From positions 234,822 through 298,821 of the forward strand of contig WELA01012617.1 in assembly GCA_009602735.1 (NCBI GenBank): a DNA stretch of 64,000 bases. The letters run 5' to 3'. This DNA is from Mesotaenium endlicherianum (taxonomy: Eukaryota > Streptophyta > Zygnematophyceae > Zygnematales > Mesotaeniaceae). Below the pieces are notes generated by a model. It did no database searches. It was not told the origin of the DNA and saw only the letters and a program-made list of their open reading frames with translations. The position numbers were made by a program, and so were the translations under genes. Each line of letters starts with the position of its first letter. Position 1 is the stretch's first letter. Of the stretch, positions 23,278 to 35,597 are shown one piece after another.

Positions 23278-23690
23278 GTTGAAATGAATCGACTTACCAA
23301 TAGGCGATTAACAATATTATGGAAGATCTTTACATCAACAAAGTAATTTTCATGGTATTTCTGTTAACTGATTTAACAACAAAAGACAATATACTTGCAG
23401 TAAATAATACTCATCAGTGAAATGCGAGTAAATGAGCATCTATCATGCAGCAGCGAGGCTAGAAGACAGTTTTGCATCAGTGGCTTCTTGCCTTGGATTC
23501 AGATATCTCTCTGTGAGCCTGTACAAGAGAGTTGGCCCAGTTTCCAACTACCGAACTCGAGAGCAATACCTAGCCTATATACATGGAATGAGTTTACTGT
23601 TCAACGGCAAGTGCGATGGCACCGCCTACCCGGGGGTTAACCACGTTGGTAGGACCTCGGCTAACCAAATTCACAGCCAGATTGTCAGCA
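23278..23690 (+). repeat. LTR-like repeat D, copy 1
   Basis: Matches 29446-29865 over most of its length and starts TGAAATGAATCGACTTAC. A CACCGCCTACCCGGG block is shared with family S, so they are probably related. It abuts and interrupts the gypsy integrase relic to the right. Non-coding. Confidence 0.6.
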
Positions 23691-25365
23691 AATACTTGAA
23701 TTAACTGGAGTGACACCAGGTTGTCAGTCCCCTCAAAATGAGTCAAAGACTCCCCTAGCACATCTAAAGAAGACTTAGGGACCCTACCCAGACTAAGTTC
23801 ATAAGGAGTCTTTTCCGTTGACGCATGCACCCCTTTGTTGACCGCAAATTGAATTTGAGGCAACAGATCATCCCAATTATCTTGTTTCTTATTAATATAA
23901 ACTCCCACCATCTCCTGCAGAACTCGATTAGTTCTTTAAATTTTTCCATCAATCTGAGGGTGGTTTGCTAAGCTGAGCAGCTGTTTGACTCCCATCAACC
24001 CCATTAAGGCTCTCCAGATTTTGGAGGGTAACCCATGTTGGCATACTACATGTTTATGAACTGTCTCGCAATTTCGAGTGCAGTCACCTTGACGTTTGTG
24101 GGGATGAAAATGACCATTTTTGTCTGTTTATCCACTACTACCAATATTGAATCATGCCCATTGGCAGTTCTTGGTAGTGTTACCACCTAGTTCATTAATA
24201 TTGTGTCCCACCTTCCAGCTGGGATAGGTAGAGGTTGTAGTAGCCCCCCGGATGGTGTGTGTCTAGACTTATTCTTCCGACACTGATCACGGGACTTAAC
24301 AAGTTTTAAGACCTCCCGAGACAACCCTTCCCAGTGGTAGTGTTTTGCCAGTTTGCCAACAGTTTTGGCCTGCCCCAAATGTCCACCCAGTAAACTGTCA
24401 TGAGCCTGACTCCGTAATAAAGATCTTAATTCTAAGTTATGAGAAATCACCAGCTTCAGCCTTCCCAAAGTGGATTCACTTACCCAGACCCCTCCCTTTA
24501 GCCTACAACCAAGTGTAGTAGCACGACACATACTATCAATTTGGCTGGGCTCAAATGTTGGGTCAGAAAGGTAGGCTTTCCTAAATTGTTCAAGGAAGGA
24601 CTCTTTCACCTTAAGTGACGAGAGTGCACAAAGAACTTTATTTACAGCATGTTGATTAAAGTTCCTTTCTTGCAGGTCAAATTTATTAAAGAGTGCATCA
24701 GCAGGATTCAACTTCCCTGGTTTATAGTCGATCTGGACTTGGAATTGCTCCAGCATCCGGCTTCAGCGATTCTCCCTTCTCGACAGCTTGGATTTTTTCT
24801 GAAAATGAGTCAGAGGTAGATGATCCGTAATCATCTTAAAAGGTCTACCATGTAAGTGTACTCTCCACTCTTTGAGGACATGAATTATAGCCAACAGCTC
24901 TTTATCATGCACATAATAATTAATCTCTGCTGAATTGAACTTCATCGATTCATAGAGCACAGGATGCCATTCGTGCTTTACCTTACCATCCTTTGTGGTT
25001 TTGTCAACAAAATAGCACCCATGGCAAAGTCAAAAGCGTCAGTAACTACCTGCACAGGTTTATTGGGGTCAGACACAGCGAGAACAAGGGCAGAGCACAG
25101 AGCATCTTTAAGGGTCTGGAAGGCAGCTTGCTGCTCTTCCCCCCATTCATACCCTATGTCCTTTTTAGTAAGGTCAGTCAATTTACTGGCCTTTGTGGAA
25201 TAATTCTCAATAAATCTCCTGTAGTAGTAAGCCAACACAAGGAAAGATCTAACTTCTGAGATCGACTGCGGTGTCGGCCAGTCTCTTATGGTCTGGACTT
25301 TCTTAGGATCCACACTAATTCCTTCGTTACTGACAACGTGTCCTAAGAATTCAATGCCAGCTGGT
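23691..25365 (-). pseudogene. Broken Ty3/gypsy pol (RT end, RNase H, integrase)
   Basis: Reading leftward on the minus strand: RT C-terminus from about 25365 ([12 protein letters not shown]), then a tether segment and RNase H ([37 protein letters not shown]). The integrase zinc-binding domain follows (AHDSLLGGHLGQAKT, then a CX2CRK variant), with traces of the core and the QDNWDDLLPQIQFAVNKGV segment near 23880. Frameshifts and stops occur throughout. It is a different lineage from elements 1 and 2. The RT is cut at 25365 and abuts an unrelated gag. Confidence 0.82.
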
Positions 25366-25369
25366 GGTT

Positions 25370-26360
25370 AAAAGTGGCACATAATGCCGAGGATGCGGAG
25401 AATGCACTAATGAATTTGATGCACGCCGCTGTTACGTCAACATACATGCCAATATCTTCACGTAGCTGCATGAATCTTTCGTAGGCCATGTTAGGAGTCT
25501 CCTTCGGAAGCCGCACGAAGTCACGCAACTCATCTTGACGAGAGTTAGCAGGGAAACGCTGGCAAAACATCTGAAGGAGGGCATCGATGCGATCCAGTAT
25601 TGCACCAGGAGCTGGGCCTTAAAGGGGAAGGATTATCCCTAGCATTGCCTGCTGCTGGCGCCTCTGAACCGCGCGAGTGTGGCGGTCCTCGATGCGAGCA
25701 GCGACCACTTCGGCTGGCGTGGCGTACACGGGCAACGCCAGCTCGGCTGGCCCTGGCGGTTCAAGTTTGCCTGCAGCCCCCCCAACTAACGCCAACTCCC
25801 CACCAACATTGCCCCCGGGTAGACCTCCTTGGCCCTAGGCACCCACGCCTTGACCAACAGCAGCCACTGCAGCTGCAGCAGCTGCAGGATCCAAACCAGC
25901 AGCCACAACAGCGGCTGCAGCGGCCGCAACAGCAGCTGCAGGTGGATCGGCTGGCCGCCCCCCTAGAGGGGGCGTCTACTATGGGAACAGGTGCTACTCC
26001 ACCAGCCTCAGGAACATCAGGAGGTACATCAGGGATGGTCTGAATGAGGTCAACGCAAAAGCGCTGATATAGCAACAGAGCTTCCCCCCCTAAGTGTGTA
26101 GGAAGAGAGTGGAAATAGTCGTTACAAGTAAGCCGATGGTTACGCGCGCGCAACATGGCCACGGACGCGTCGATCTTAGAAGACAGCGCTGGCAAAGACA
26201 AGCCACCAGAATGCCCAGTATAGGTCTGGTGGGAAGTAACAGCAGTAGAAGACCCAGCCATCTCCACTGTCCAATCTGTATGATGGTATTTGTCACCCCC
26301 CCCTACTCCCAGACTACCCTCATCAGTGGCCCATAGCGGCAGAAAAGTATGCAACCGAGA
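25370..26360 (-). pseudogene. Retrotransposon gag relic, Ala/Gln-rich
   Basis: On the minus strand a frame begins near 26354 and carries SSKIDASVAMLRARNHRL. It passes a low-complexity Ala/Pro/Gln (CTG/CAG-rich) stretch at about 25850-25960, with a frame change. It ends with a typical gag segment, FPANSRQDELRDFVRLPKE, and YERFMQLREDI near 25450-25560. The likely 5' flank lies to the right. It does not match the gag of elements 1 or 2. Confidence 0.65.
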
Positions 26361-27011
26361 GTCAGACGGGTCAAATCGCTAAATGCTAGAGGGATGGTGA
26401 GAAGGGTCTGACAGAACAGATTCGAGGATAAACACTCTAGTCTCAAACAGAATAAACTCCATCAATTCACTATTGATAGGAATGGACAACGGAGAAGGAC
26501 ACTCAGCTGCAGTCTGTTGCTGGTAGGATCGGCCGCTTTGGGTGCGTCTGAGAGTCAGCAGCATACACAACCACCAACCTGGCAGAACAGAGAAGTCCTT
26601 CTGGTGGAACAAATAAAATAAGATAACCTACACTAATCTCAACGGTGCGAGGGACTAGAAACTACCTCGGACATCACGGAGAGTAGGTGTGACGGCGAGC
26701 CGTCAGCCCGCGCCTAATGCCTAACCCAACTAGACTCATAGAGGAGTTAGCATTTGTATGTAAAGAGCTAAGAGCGTGAGCAAATGAGCTAGATCTACGA
26801 TGAGAAAGCGGGCCAATAGAGGGAAGTATCTATTGACTAGGCTAGCGATGTTATGGGGGGCTTCAGCTCCACGAGACTCTAGGCTAGCGGATCCGTAGCG
26901 TGTATTGACTATGATGTACCTTACTACGATGTGTGAGGTAACAAGCAAGTACGACTGCAATGGATAAGCGTAGACAAGAGCAAGAGAAGAAAATATAGTG
27001 TAGAAGCATCA
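26361..27011. other. Unassigned stretch in the transposon island
   Basis: No conserved frame or RNA is recognised. It may be the 5' untranslated region or LTR of the gag relic on the left. Confidence 0.35.
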
Positions 27012-27625
27012 AAAGACATACAAATGCTAACACTATATGAGTGTTAGCTCGCGGCCTAAATAGCGTACCTACGAACCTCTAGCCCAGTGCCAAAATGAAA
27101 CTCAATCGTAATCGCTACCTACGCGTCACATCAACAGGACCAAAACACTATATATACACTAATAGAAAGAACTAAATCAAAAGGACGACGTAGTATGACG
27201 AGACGACACCCCAAACCCATGTGCACGCCCATACTCTCCCTAATCCCTAGCAACCCCGTGGGCATATCCAGCGGGGCTGCCTATTGTACATGATGACCAG
27301 GCCACGGGCAACTACAGCTCCCACTTGGTACCAGCGCCAACCCAATGAGCGAGGGAACTCGTGGGCGACCTCCACACGTGTGGGCGGCAGGACCACGTGT
27401 GAAGGTAGAGGGAAATGCGCGGGATCTGGGCGGAACCTCACAACTGCTTGACAGCAGAACCTCGTGAGCGGATCATAGGTCCAAGTGCTTATTGCAGCCG
27501 TTTGTGCATTAGTCACCCTAACCTACCACCCTAACCCAACTAACCACTAGCCTGTCAACGCCCACCAACCCAAATCAAGTAGACTAGACACGCAAGAGAC
27601 TCGACGGCACCAAACATGACAACGG
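27012..27625 (+). repeat. Left arm of a large inverted repeat
   Basis: The reverse complement closely matches 28293-28943 over about 600 bp, including the ACCACCCTAACCCAACTAACC block and the GTGGGCATATCC / GGTATGCCCAC block. No coding sequence is recognised. Confidence 0.8.
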
Positions 27626-28292
27626 CAATCTTTGGATTGTGCGAAGAAGGACACTATCTCGAAACAATGTCCCTGACGGGTGCCAGAGCATGAGTGCCTG
27701 GGACGTGCACACTTGTAGGTGGGAGGAGTGTAATGATCCGCCGCGTGGCCGGATGCGGCGCGTGCGACACGTCGCGTGGAGCGATAGAAGTGTGGGTTTG
27801 AATCGTATAAGTACAATTGGCGCGCGATCAAAGTACCTCGAGTTACCGTTTTGTTTGTATAGCTACACCACAGCTTATGAGTAGTGGAGGGCAAAAAAGA
27901 ATACTAGAGGTCTGGACTGAACACTATTGGGCAACTAAAGAGAATGCAGATCAAGTACCAACTAAAAAATGAGCAATGACTCCCTCCCCTCCAGCCGGAG
28001 GCAAGGGGACGAGCCAGAAGCCAAATGCTTAATGCTGGAAGCGATAGGCGGACCGTCGAGGACGAGGGAGGAGAGAATAGCCTCCGGCGAGCCGTGGTAG
28101 TAGAAACCAATTGGGAGGTACTCCATGCGATAGAGGTGGCAAACAAACATCGGGTAGCACTCTGTGGAAGAACGGAAGGCAGGCAAAGCTGGGGATGGGC
28201 GCTCGTCAACGGAGGGAAATGGGTAACCTTGCGAGAAGCCTCCAAGAAGTCCGCGAGCAAAGCGGCGGCGATGGCAAAGGTGAGTTACGGCA
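27626..28292. other. Spacer between the inverted-repeat arms
   Basis: A minus-strand frame around 27960-28190 reads FVCHLYRMEYLPIGFYYHG and continues beyond it. It looks protein-like, but I do not recognise it. Stops interrupt it on both sides. Confidence 0.35.
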
Positions 28293-28943
28293 GAGGGTGT
28301 CGTGCCTTGTGCCGTCGAGTCACCTACATCTCTGGTCCAGTTGATCTTGGGTGGTGGGTGTTGACAGGCTAGTGGTTAGTTGGGTTAGGGTGGTAGGTGA
28401 GGGTGACTAGTGCACAAACGGCTGCAGTAAGCACTTGGACCTATGATCTGCTCACGAGGTTCTGCTGTTGAGCAACTGTGAGGTTCCGCCGGGATCCCGT
28501 GCATTTCCCTCTACCTTCAGACGTGGTCCTACCGTCTACACGTGTGTAGGTCAACCCACAAGTTCCCTTGCTCGTTGGGTCGGCACTGGTACCAAGAGGG
28601 AGCTGTAGTTGCCCGTGGCCTAGTCATCATGTACGATAGGCAGCCCCGGTGGGTATGCCCACGGGGTTGCTAGGGGTTAGGGAAAGTATGGGCTAGGGAA
28701 AGTATGGGCAAGCACATGGGGTGTTGTGGTGTCGTCTCGCCGTATTACGTCGTCTTTTCCGACTTGAAGCTTCTTTCTATATTAGTTATAGTGTTTTTGG
28801 TCTTGTTGGTGTGACGCGACAGCGCGTCATTCGAGTAGGTCGTGATACAATTGGGTTTTTACTTTCAGCACTGGGCTAAAGGTTTGTGGGTATGCAATTT
28901 AGGCCGCGAGCTAACACTCATAAACTGTAAGCATTTGTATGTT
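28293..28943 (-). repeat. Right arm of the large inverted repeat
   Basis: Inverted partner of 27012-27625. It abuts the LTR fragment at 28944. Confidence 0.8.
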
Positions 28944-29227
28944 TGTCATGACTTATTAGGTTGGGGTCGTCGCACTAAATTGAGCTACACGTGTGTGAAC
29001 CATCAACCTAGGAAGCCCGACTTTGAATTGACTTCACGCATCCATATGTTTTTTTTTTTAAGACTTGCAAATTGCTAAAGTGTAGCGCGCCGAGTCACCT
29101 TTTGAATGGCACCAATTTCGCGTCATTTGGTCAAGTATCGAGCGAGATATTAGCAACCTAGTCCGTACTACCTACCGGCCCCTAGCGGAATTTCACCAAG
29201 GGCCAACTTGTGATTTCAATGTACAAG
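28944..29227 (+). repeat. Integrase-PHD element LTR fragment (copy C)
   Basis: Matches 1355-1640 (GAGCTACAC, CATCCATATG, CGAGCGAGATATT and CTACCGGCCCCTA blocks). Truncated at both ends. The 29228-29445 part is unassigned. Confidence 0.65.
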
Positions 29228-29445
29228 GATGCTGTAAACTAGTATGATGGATTATGTCTGAAGAGGAACTATAGTGCGGAGAGGGTATTGGTCAATGGAA
29301 AGTGGTGGCATCGAGCATATTGGGTATTTGGGATGGCTTGCTAGCAAATGTTTTCATCATGCTAAACATGGACAATGATGCATCTAATAGGGTTGAGACG
29401 TACTTAGATATCATGGACGAGATGTGGTCATTTCAGCATCCCAAT

Positions 29446-29890
29446 GAGTGAAATGAATCGACTTACTGAAAAGGCGAGTAACAAATAATGAAGATCTTTA
29501 TAACAGCAAGTAATCTTTATGGTATTTTCTGTTAACTGATTAAACAGCAAAAGACAACACACTAGCAGTGGACAATACTCCAAAGTCAAATAAAAGTAAA
29601 CTAGCATCAATAATGCAATCAGTAAACTCACACATAAGCAAGGCTAGGAGACAGTGCATATCAATGGCTTCTCGCCTTGGATTCAGATCTCTCTTAGGTA
29701 AGCTGTACAAGAGAATTGGCCTCGTTTCCAAATGTCCAACTCGAGAGCAATACCTAGCATATGTACATGGAATGAGTTTACTGTTCAACGGCCAGTGCGA
29801 TGGCACCGCCTACCCGGGAGTTAACCACGTTGGTAGGACCTCGATTAACCAAATCCACCGCCATCGCCCATCATCCCAAATCACCATCCA
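29446..29890 (+). repeat. LTR-like repeat D, copy 2
   Basis: Close copy of 23278-23690, starting TGAAATGAATCGACTTAC. The stretch from 29891 to 30130 is unassigned. Confidence 0.6.
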
Positions 29891-30130
29891 TCCTAAGGAT
29901 GTCATCTGGCCATTCATCTAGCACACCACACTTAGATGCATATCCAGGCAGTTCGCTGCCACCGACTACGGAAGTCAGCTGGCTGTCAAAGAATGTGTCA
30001 GCAAGCTGACCTAAGTTGACTTCAGCCTGCTGCTTCCGGCTGAGTCATTAAATTGATGAGTTAATAAACTCCAGCAGGCTTAAGTATCAATTGAAATAAA
30101 TATCATATTTATCAATATATTGATTCAATA

Positions 30131-30937
30131 CAAAAATAGTCCTTAATTTCCCAAGGGTCCGCAGATTCATCATACCCTTCCATCTTATCAAATACTTCAT
30201 GACATATTTAGTTTATCGACGGACACAACGTGCTTCCAAAATCTGGTCCACTAGATGTTTATGAGGGTCACCATTGCGAACGACGGGGAGCGGTCTTTGT
30301 TGGACAGGTAACCAACTGGTGAACAGTGTATCACCCTTAATGTATGGTTCCAAGAAAGAGACATTAAACACTAGGTGGCCCTTGTATTATGCTGACAAGT
30401 TTAGTTTCTATGCATTTTGTCCAACTCGATGAACCACTGAATATGAACAAAAGAGACATAAAACATTGGGTGGCCCTTGCATTCTTCTGACAAATTCAGT
30501 TTGTAAACATTTTGTCCGATTTGGTGAATCACTGAATATGGACCAGCCCAGACAAAGTCAAGTTTATTCTTGACCACCCCAAGAAGGTACAAACGTTGAG
30601 ATATGTTAGTTCTCAACTGTGCTATTTCGCATATTTTTGTTGGGTTTCCTGGGCCTCATGAAGATGCTGCTGTACTTTTGACAGGGTGTCAGCAAACTCT
30701 TGGATTAATTGAAGGGACGATGGGTGGTCAATCCCTTCAGGGTGTATCAAGCATTTCCTTGAGATATTTAAAGGGGACATAGGTACTCTTCCCAAACTCA
30801 GTTCAAACGGTGACTTTTTCGTTGGCGCATGAACAACGCTATTTATAGCAAACTCAATGTGACGCAACAATTCATCCCAATTATCTTGTTTTTGGTAAAT
30901 ATAAGCTTCCAACACCTCCTGAAGGACTCTGTTAGTT
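30131..30937 (-). pseudogene. Ty3/gypsy integrase C-terminus and chromodomain relic
   Basis: On the minus strand: QDNWDELLRHIEFAINSVVH and FELSLGRVPMS near 30780-30890, then the C-terminal domain (FVWAGPYSVIHQIGQNVYKL). A chromodomain-like segment (MKYLIRWKGY, allowing one frameshift) sits near 30150-30200. It is related to the relic at 23691-25365. Its 5' side is cut at 30938 by the LTR of element 2. Confidence 0.7.
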
Positions 30938-31436
30938 TGTAGTGAAATAGATAGCTAAAGTTCTTAGTATGATAGATACTTTATCTATTGAAGACAAGGA
31001 TCTTTGAATACAAGTGGTAGGTTCTTGGAAGAGAGATGGTTTCTCAAAAGTTCATATATTTCTCAAATTTGGCAACTACAAGAGTGATTATAAAATGCCT
31101 CTCGATGTTTCAGCTCCTGTTTATATGCCTGTTACACAAGTAAATTTTTGGGAAGGTGCATGTTTATGTGTTGGCACCCAACACATCCCAAAATTTGCCC
31201 CCTCTTTTTAGAATTATGTACACATGTCATTTTGACCTAAAAATAACATATGTGACTTTTGCCACATAGAGTTCTTCCAAATCCTTCTAATTTTAAAATG
31301 CCATAGAAGATTCAAAGGTCATGAACCAAGTCACTAAAGTACTATACACACTTGAATCCATACAAAGTTACTACACAAATATCCAAATGTTTTATAATAT
31401 GAAGATTTTTTTTTAACTTTAACTTCAATCATTACA
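30938..31436 (-). repeat. 3' LTR of chromovirus element 2
   Basis: A 499-bp reverse-orientation relative of the element 1 LTRs, bounded by TGTAGTGA and TCATTACA. More diverged than the element 1 pair. Confidence 0.85.
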
Positions 31437-32313
31437 ACACTCCCCTGACTGAAAAAGCGACGTCTTGGCGATTGAAGTCAATTATGATACATGTAAAAAA
31501 AACTAGTCAAAGACTTTAAGTTATGTGCTACACATGTAAAGAAGACTAGTGAAGGTGGTGGATGTTGTGACCCTATTGGCTAGCCTTTTTCTTGATGATA
31601 AGAGAAAATGTAGAAAAAAAACCCAGAAACTGCCACGGATTTCAAAAATTCATAACGTTCACATAATCCATTCAAATCTTGAAGTTTGAGTTTCAGACAA
31701 AGCACATTGGAGGCGGCTACAAGAGCACCAAATGTGAGAGCATTCTAAATTTAGAAGTGTTGTCAATAGCATAAAGAGTAGGAGCTTTTTTATAGATGTG
31801 CAGATTGTCTGAAAACTATAAGTCCTTCTATATTGCCTCAAATGCTACATACTTAATTTCTAAACCTGCACATTCACGCCCTCTACCATAGCCTTGAGTT
31901 TCAGAGCATTCCATGTTTAGAGGAGGTCACAATGTTAGAAAATATATTTCGCTTTAGAGATGCCAGCAGCCTAACCTCCTTGTGCTCAATTTTCTTTATC
32001 TTTATGACCATGGCTTGAAATAGAGCAAACTTAGTGTTCAAAGACGTGTTAGCTCAAGAACTACAGCCTAGTAAATTTTTTCATTATATAATGTGCGGGC
32101 AATAAACTGCAGTGGTGAAATGAAGTTTCAATTTAGATAATGTCCATCGATAAGTAGCTATTGTTACATCTTTTGTTTCTTGTTGGATGCAAGCTTCTTC
32201 CCGTAAGTATTGGAAGATTCGGAGGACAGTCGTGGAGCAGGTCCAAAGTGTGGGTTGGCAACATGGAAGCGCCTTAGCTTTCGTGGAACTTTGTTTAGGT
32301 AGTGTGCCGCAAC
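31437..32313 (-). other. 3' untranslated part of element 2
   Basis: It corresponds in position to 18469-19393 of element 1 and shares short stretches with it, including the purine tract TCAGGGGAGTG next to the LTR. No gene. Confidence 0.55.
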
Positions 32314-32672
32314 CCTATTAATGCGATACTCGCGTATTGGTCCGTAAGCGACGTATTACGCCACGTATTTCGACGTATTTTCAAAATATTTAAAATACGC
32401 GTCCCGACGAGGTAAAAATAAACCTTTGGCGGTTTAAAAATATAACAATGAATTTTCTACTTTCACCGCCTCCATATCATAGCAAATTGAGTTCTCTACC
32501 ATTTGCGACCAATTGCGCTTGAAGTTTCAAAGCAATTTGAAAGTTACAAGCTCTGCCAAAGTTTTTGAGAATATTGGAAAAATGCAATACTCACGTATTT
32601 CCATTTTTTACACGTATTTTTGCAATACGTATACGTTTTACGTATTCTCCAAATACGTATTCCGTAACTAGG
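32314..32672 (-). mobile_element. hAT-like MITE, copy 2
   Basis: A 359-bp reversed relative of 12668-13028 with imperfect ends (CCTATTAATG and CGTAACTAGG) and the 8-bp duplication GCCGCAAC (32306-32313, 32673-32680). It is rich in ACGTATT motifs. It splits the chromodomain region of element 2. Confidence 0.82.
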
Positions 32673-32680
32673 GCCGCAAC

Positions 32681-33990
32681 GCGGCTACTCTTCCATTTTG
32701 GATATCCTTTCCGCTTGATCAAATATTGTTGTAGCCTCCTGAATGTTCTCATGAACACCGTTGCTTTCAAGCTAGAGCTCCCCAAGACTATGCACATCGA
32801 CCCGATATTCCATGCTTCTCTCCTCAAACCATATGTGCAACCGGACAACAGGTTTTTAGGACAAGTGACAACCCCACGAGCCCCAAAAAGAGTAGATGAT
32901 CATTTGGTGCATGAGGTTGAAGACATAATGGCTATAAGAGTAACATTTTGTCACCCACTTTGTATGAAATTTATCTTCTAGACCGGTTTGCCACTCTTGC
33001 TTGCGCATGTTCTAGAGCTTTCTTGGCTGTTGCAAGGGCTTCTTTTAATGTCTCCAAAAAATCTGATGCAACAGGTACGTCGTCATGGCCAACTGTGAAG
33101 ATCAATGGTGGTGTTGGATTGAAACCATAGTTTAGGAAGAATGGCAACTCTTGAGTTGAGGCTTGCGACATGTTATTGTAGGTAAACTCCAGGGGGGTCA
33201 AGTACATGTTCCAACCTTTTTCAAGAAGAGAAAAATATGTCTTCAAGGAAGTCCTCAAGGTACAACTCATGCGCTGCGTTTGTCCATCTGATTTCGGGTG
33301 ATAAGCGATTGACATGTTCAATGATGTACCCACGTTCTTAAAGAATGATCTCCAAAAATGGCTTGTGAATCGTGGATCTTTATTTGGACACATTCTTGAT
33401 GGTAATCCATGGAGTCAGGAAACATTGTCAAAGATGAGTCTTGCAAGTTATGGTGCTGTAGCCTCAATCGTTTTTAGACTGAAGTGAGCCTTCTTGGTAA
33501 GTCTGTCCACCATCCTCAGTATTGCATTATAGCCTTGAGGTGTCAAGGGCAGGTCCACGATAAGGTCCATAGAGATGTCCGTCTATTGCCTCTCCAAACT
33601 TGGTAGTGGTTGGACGAGTCCTCCCGCCTTTATGTGATAATGGTTAGATTCTTTGGCATGTGTCACAACTCCTACAATGCTACTTGCTTAGACATGCCTG
33701 GCCAGGAAGAAGGCCTTGCTAGCACGCCTGTGGTCTGTAATATTTCAAAGTGTCGTCCAAAAGGGTTGTCGTGTGCTTCTCGTAGAAGCAAGAGCCGGTG
33801 GTACAAGTCGGTAGGAACACAACTTTAGCGCGTGTCTTGCATCACCCAATAAATGCCTTCTTGCTTCTTGTATGGGCCCAAGGCTCCTTCTGCGTTCTTG
33901 TAAGGGTCTTCTTCATAGGTGGCTGAAAATCGTACCTCTAAGTTTGTATGCAAGATTGTCCTAATCGAGTTAACTTGTAGCCTTGAAAGG
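32681..33990 (-). pseudogene. Element 2 integrase and chromodomain, rearranged
   Basis: The minus strand holds the integrase core near 33300-33560, the PNKDPRFTSHFW block (expected S-D-R is changed), YHPKSDGQTQRM (catalytic Glu replaced by Gln) and EFTYNNMSQAST. It also holds the chromodomain end FRRLQQYLIKRKGYPKW near 32690-32757. Between them the segment carrying AFKLELPKTMHIDPIFHASL is on the plus strand. Stops and frameshifts are present. Confidence 0.75.
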
Positions 33991-34022
33991 GGGTCGGCTG
34001 AATTTGTCTCGCCGGGTTGGTA

Positions 34023-35420
34023 CTAAATCTTGATGTTGTATTGTTGCACGCATCCACTCCATCTTGCTTGTTCTCTTAAGAGATACGGCTGTGTCTGGAG
34101 GTCCTTCAACGCCTCATGGTACGTAGTAACCAGCACCATGCGTCCTTCAACGTAGCAGCGCCAAACTTTCAAGGCATGTATTATTGCCAACGCCTCTCGC
34201 TTCATGATTGTATAATTTTGTTCTGCTGGATTTATCTTCCTTGACTTGTAGGCAATGGGTTGTGAGTCCTTGCCTTGATTACGAAGCAGGATAGCTCCTA
34301 TTGCGTAGGAAGATGCATCCATGACGACGTGGAAGGGCCAATCTAAATTTGGACTTGGAAGTGTGAGCACGGGAATGTCGTCAATCTTTGCTTCAATTGC
34401 TGGAATGCTTCCTCCTCTTTCTTGGTCCAAACATATGGCTTGTTCTTTAGGAGGAAGTCAAGAGGGGTTGCTATGTGCAAGCTTTGGATGAATCTCCCGT
34501 ACCAACTAACAAATTCCAAGAAGGATCAGGGGTCTTTCTTGGTCGTGGGGGTTGGCCATTCCTCCACCACGGTGGTCTTCTTGTGGTCCATTTTTATGCC
34601 ATCAGCGGTCACATGGAGACCTAAGAACTCCATTTCTTGTCTAGCAAACTCGCACTTCGACTCCTTCGCAAATAACTTATTTTGCTTCAAGACTTTGAGG
34701 ACTTCTTTCAAGTGTCTTGCGTGCTCCTCAATGGTCTTGCTGTAGACAAAAATGTTGTCAATGAATACCATCACAAATCCATCCAACATGGGCTGAAATA
34801 TGGTGTTCATCATAGTCATGAGAGTTGCTGGCGCGTTGGTGAGTGCAAATGGCAAGACCATGAATTCAAAATGTCCATATCTTGCCCTGAATGCCAACTT
34901 ATCTATGTCAGGTTCAACAATGCAAAGTTAGTGGTAGCTGCTTCTCAAGTCTACTTTCGTGAAGTACTTGGTTCCTACCAGCCGGTCCATGAGGTCATCT
35001 ATGCGCGGCAACCGGGTATCAATTCTTGATGGTGATCTTGTTGAGGGCGCGATAGTCCACACGCATCTTCACGATACTATCCTTCTTCTTGACAAATAGT
35101 ACTCGGGCTCCAAATGTCGACTCGCTAGGTCGAATGAAGCCATGCTCCAGTAGCTCTTTGATTTGCTTCTTGACTTTGTCGAGCTCCGTGTACGACATCT
35201 TAAACGTAGGTCAAGAGATGGGCTTGCTCTCGGGCTCCAACTCTATCTTGTGGTCTACGAATCTCTTGGGGGGTAGGTCCTTGGGCGATTTCAGGAAAAA
35301 TACTTCTTTGTGGTCTTTCATGAATTCTTGTATCTTCTTGAAAATGGTGCTGCCTTCTTGACTTTGAGTGTCTTTCTTGATGTCTTTTGGCGTAATCAAG
35401 GCTAAAAGAATCTCGTGTCA
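34023..35420 (-). pseudogene. Element 2 reverse transcriptase-RNase H
   Basis: Minus-strand RT and RNase H matching element 1, with several frameshifts. The metal box reads VMVFIDNIFVYS, so the second catalytic Asp is Asn. RNase H has MDASSYAIGAILL and REALAIIHAL. The connection between RT and the protease also has stops. Confidence 0.8.
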
Positions 35421-35597
35421 CTTCCTCACAAGTCTCTTGAATTGGAGGGCGGACAACAGTATCTCGTGTGCCGGTTTCTTGATGTCTTGGGTCTGGATAT
35501 TTTGGATTACGCGTAAAATATAGATTCTTGAAGTGATGTCGTTATTGACCTTCATAATACCATTTTCCCAATTAGCTTGAGGGTTATGCTTGGTCAA

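Noticed and set aside
25850-25960. Expanded CAG/CTG repeat as a host poly-Gln gene
   Set aside because: It lies in a minus-strand retrotransposon gag relic and is imperfect; no host gene is supported.
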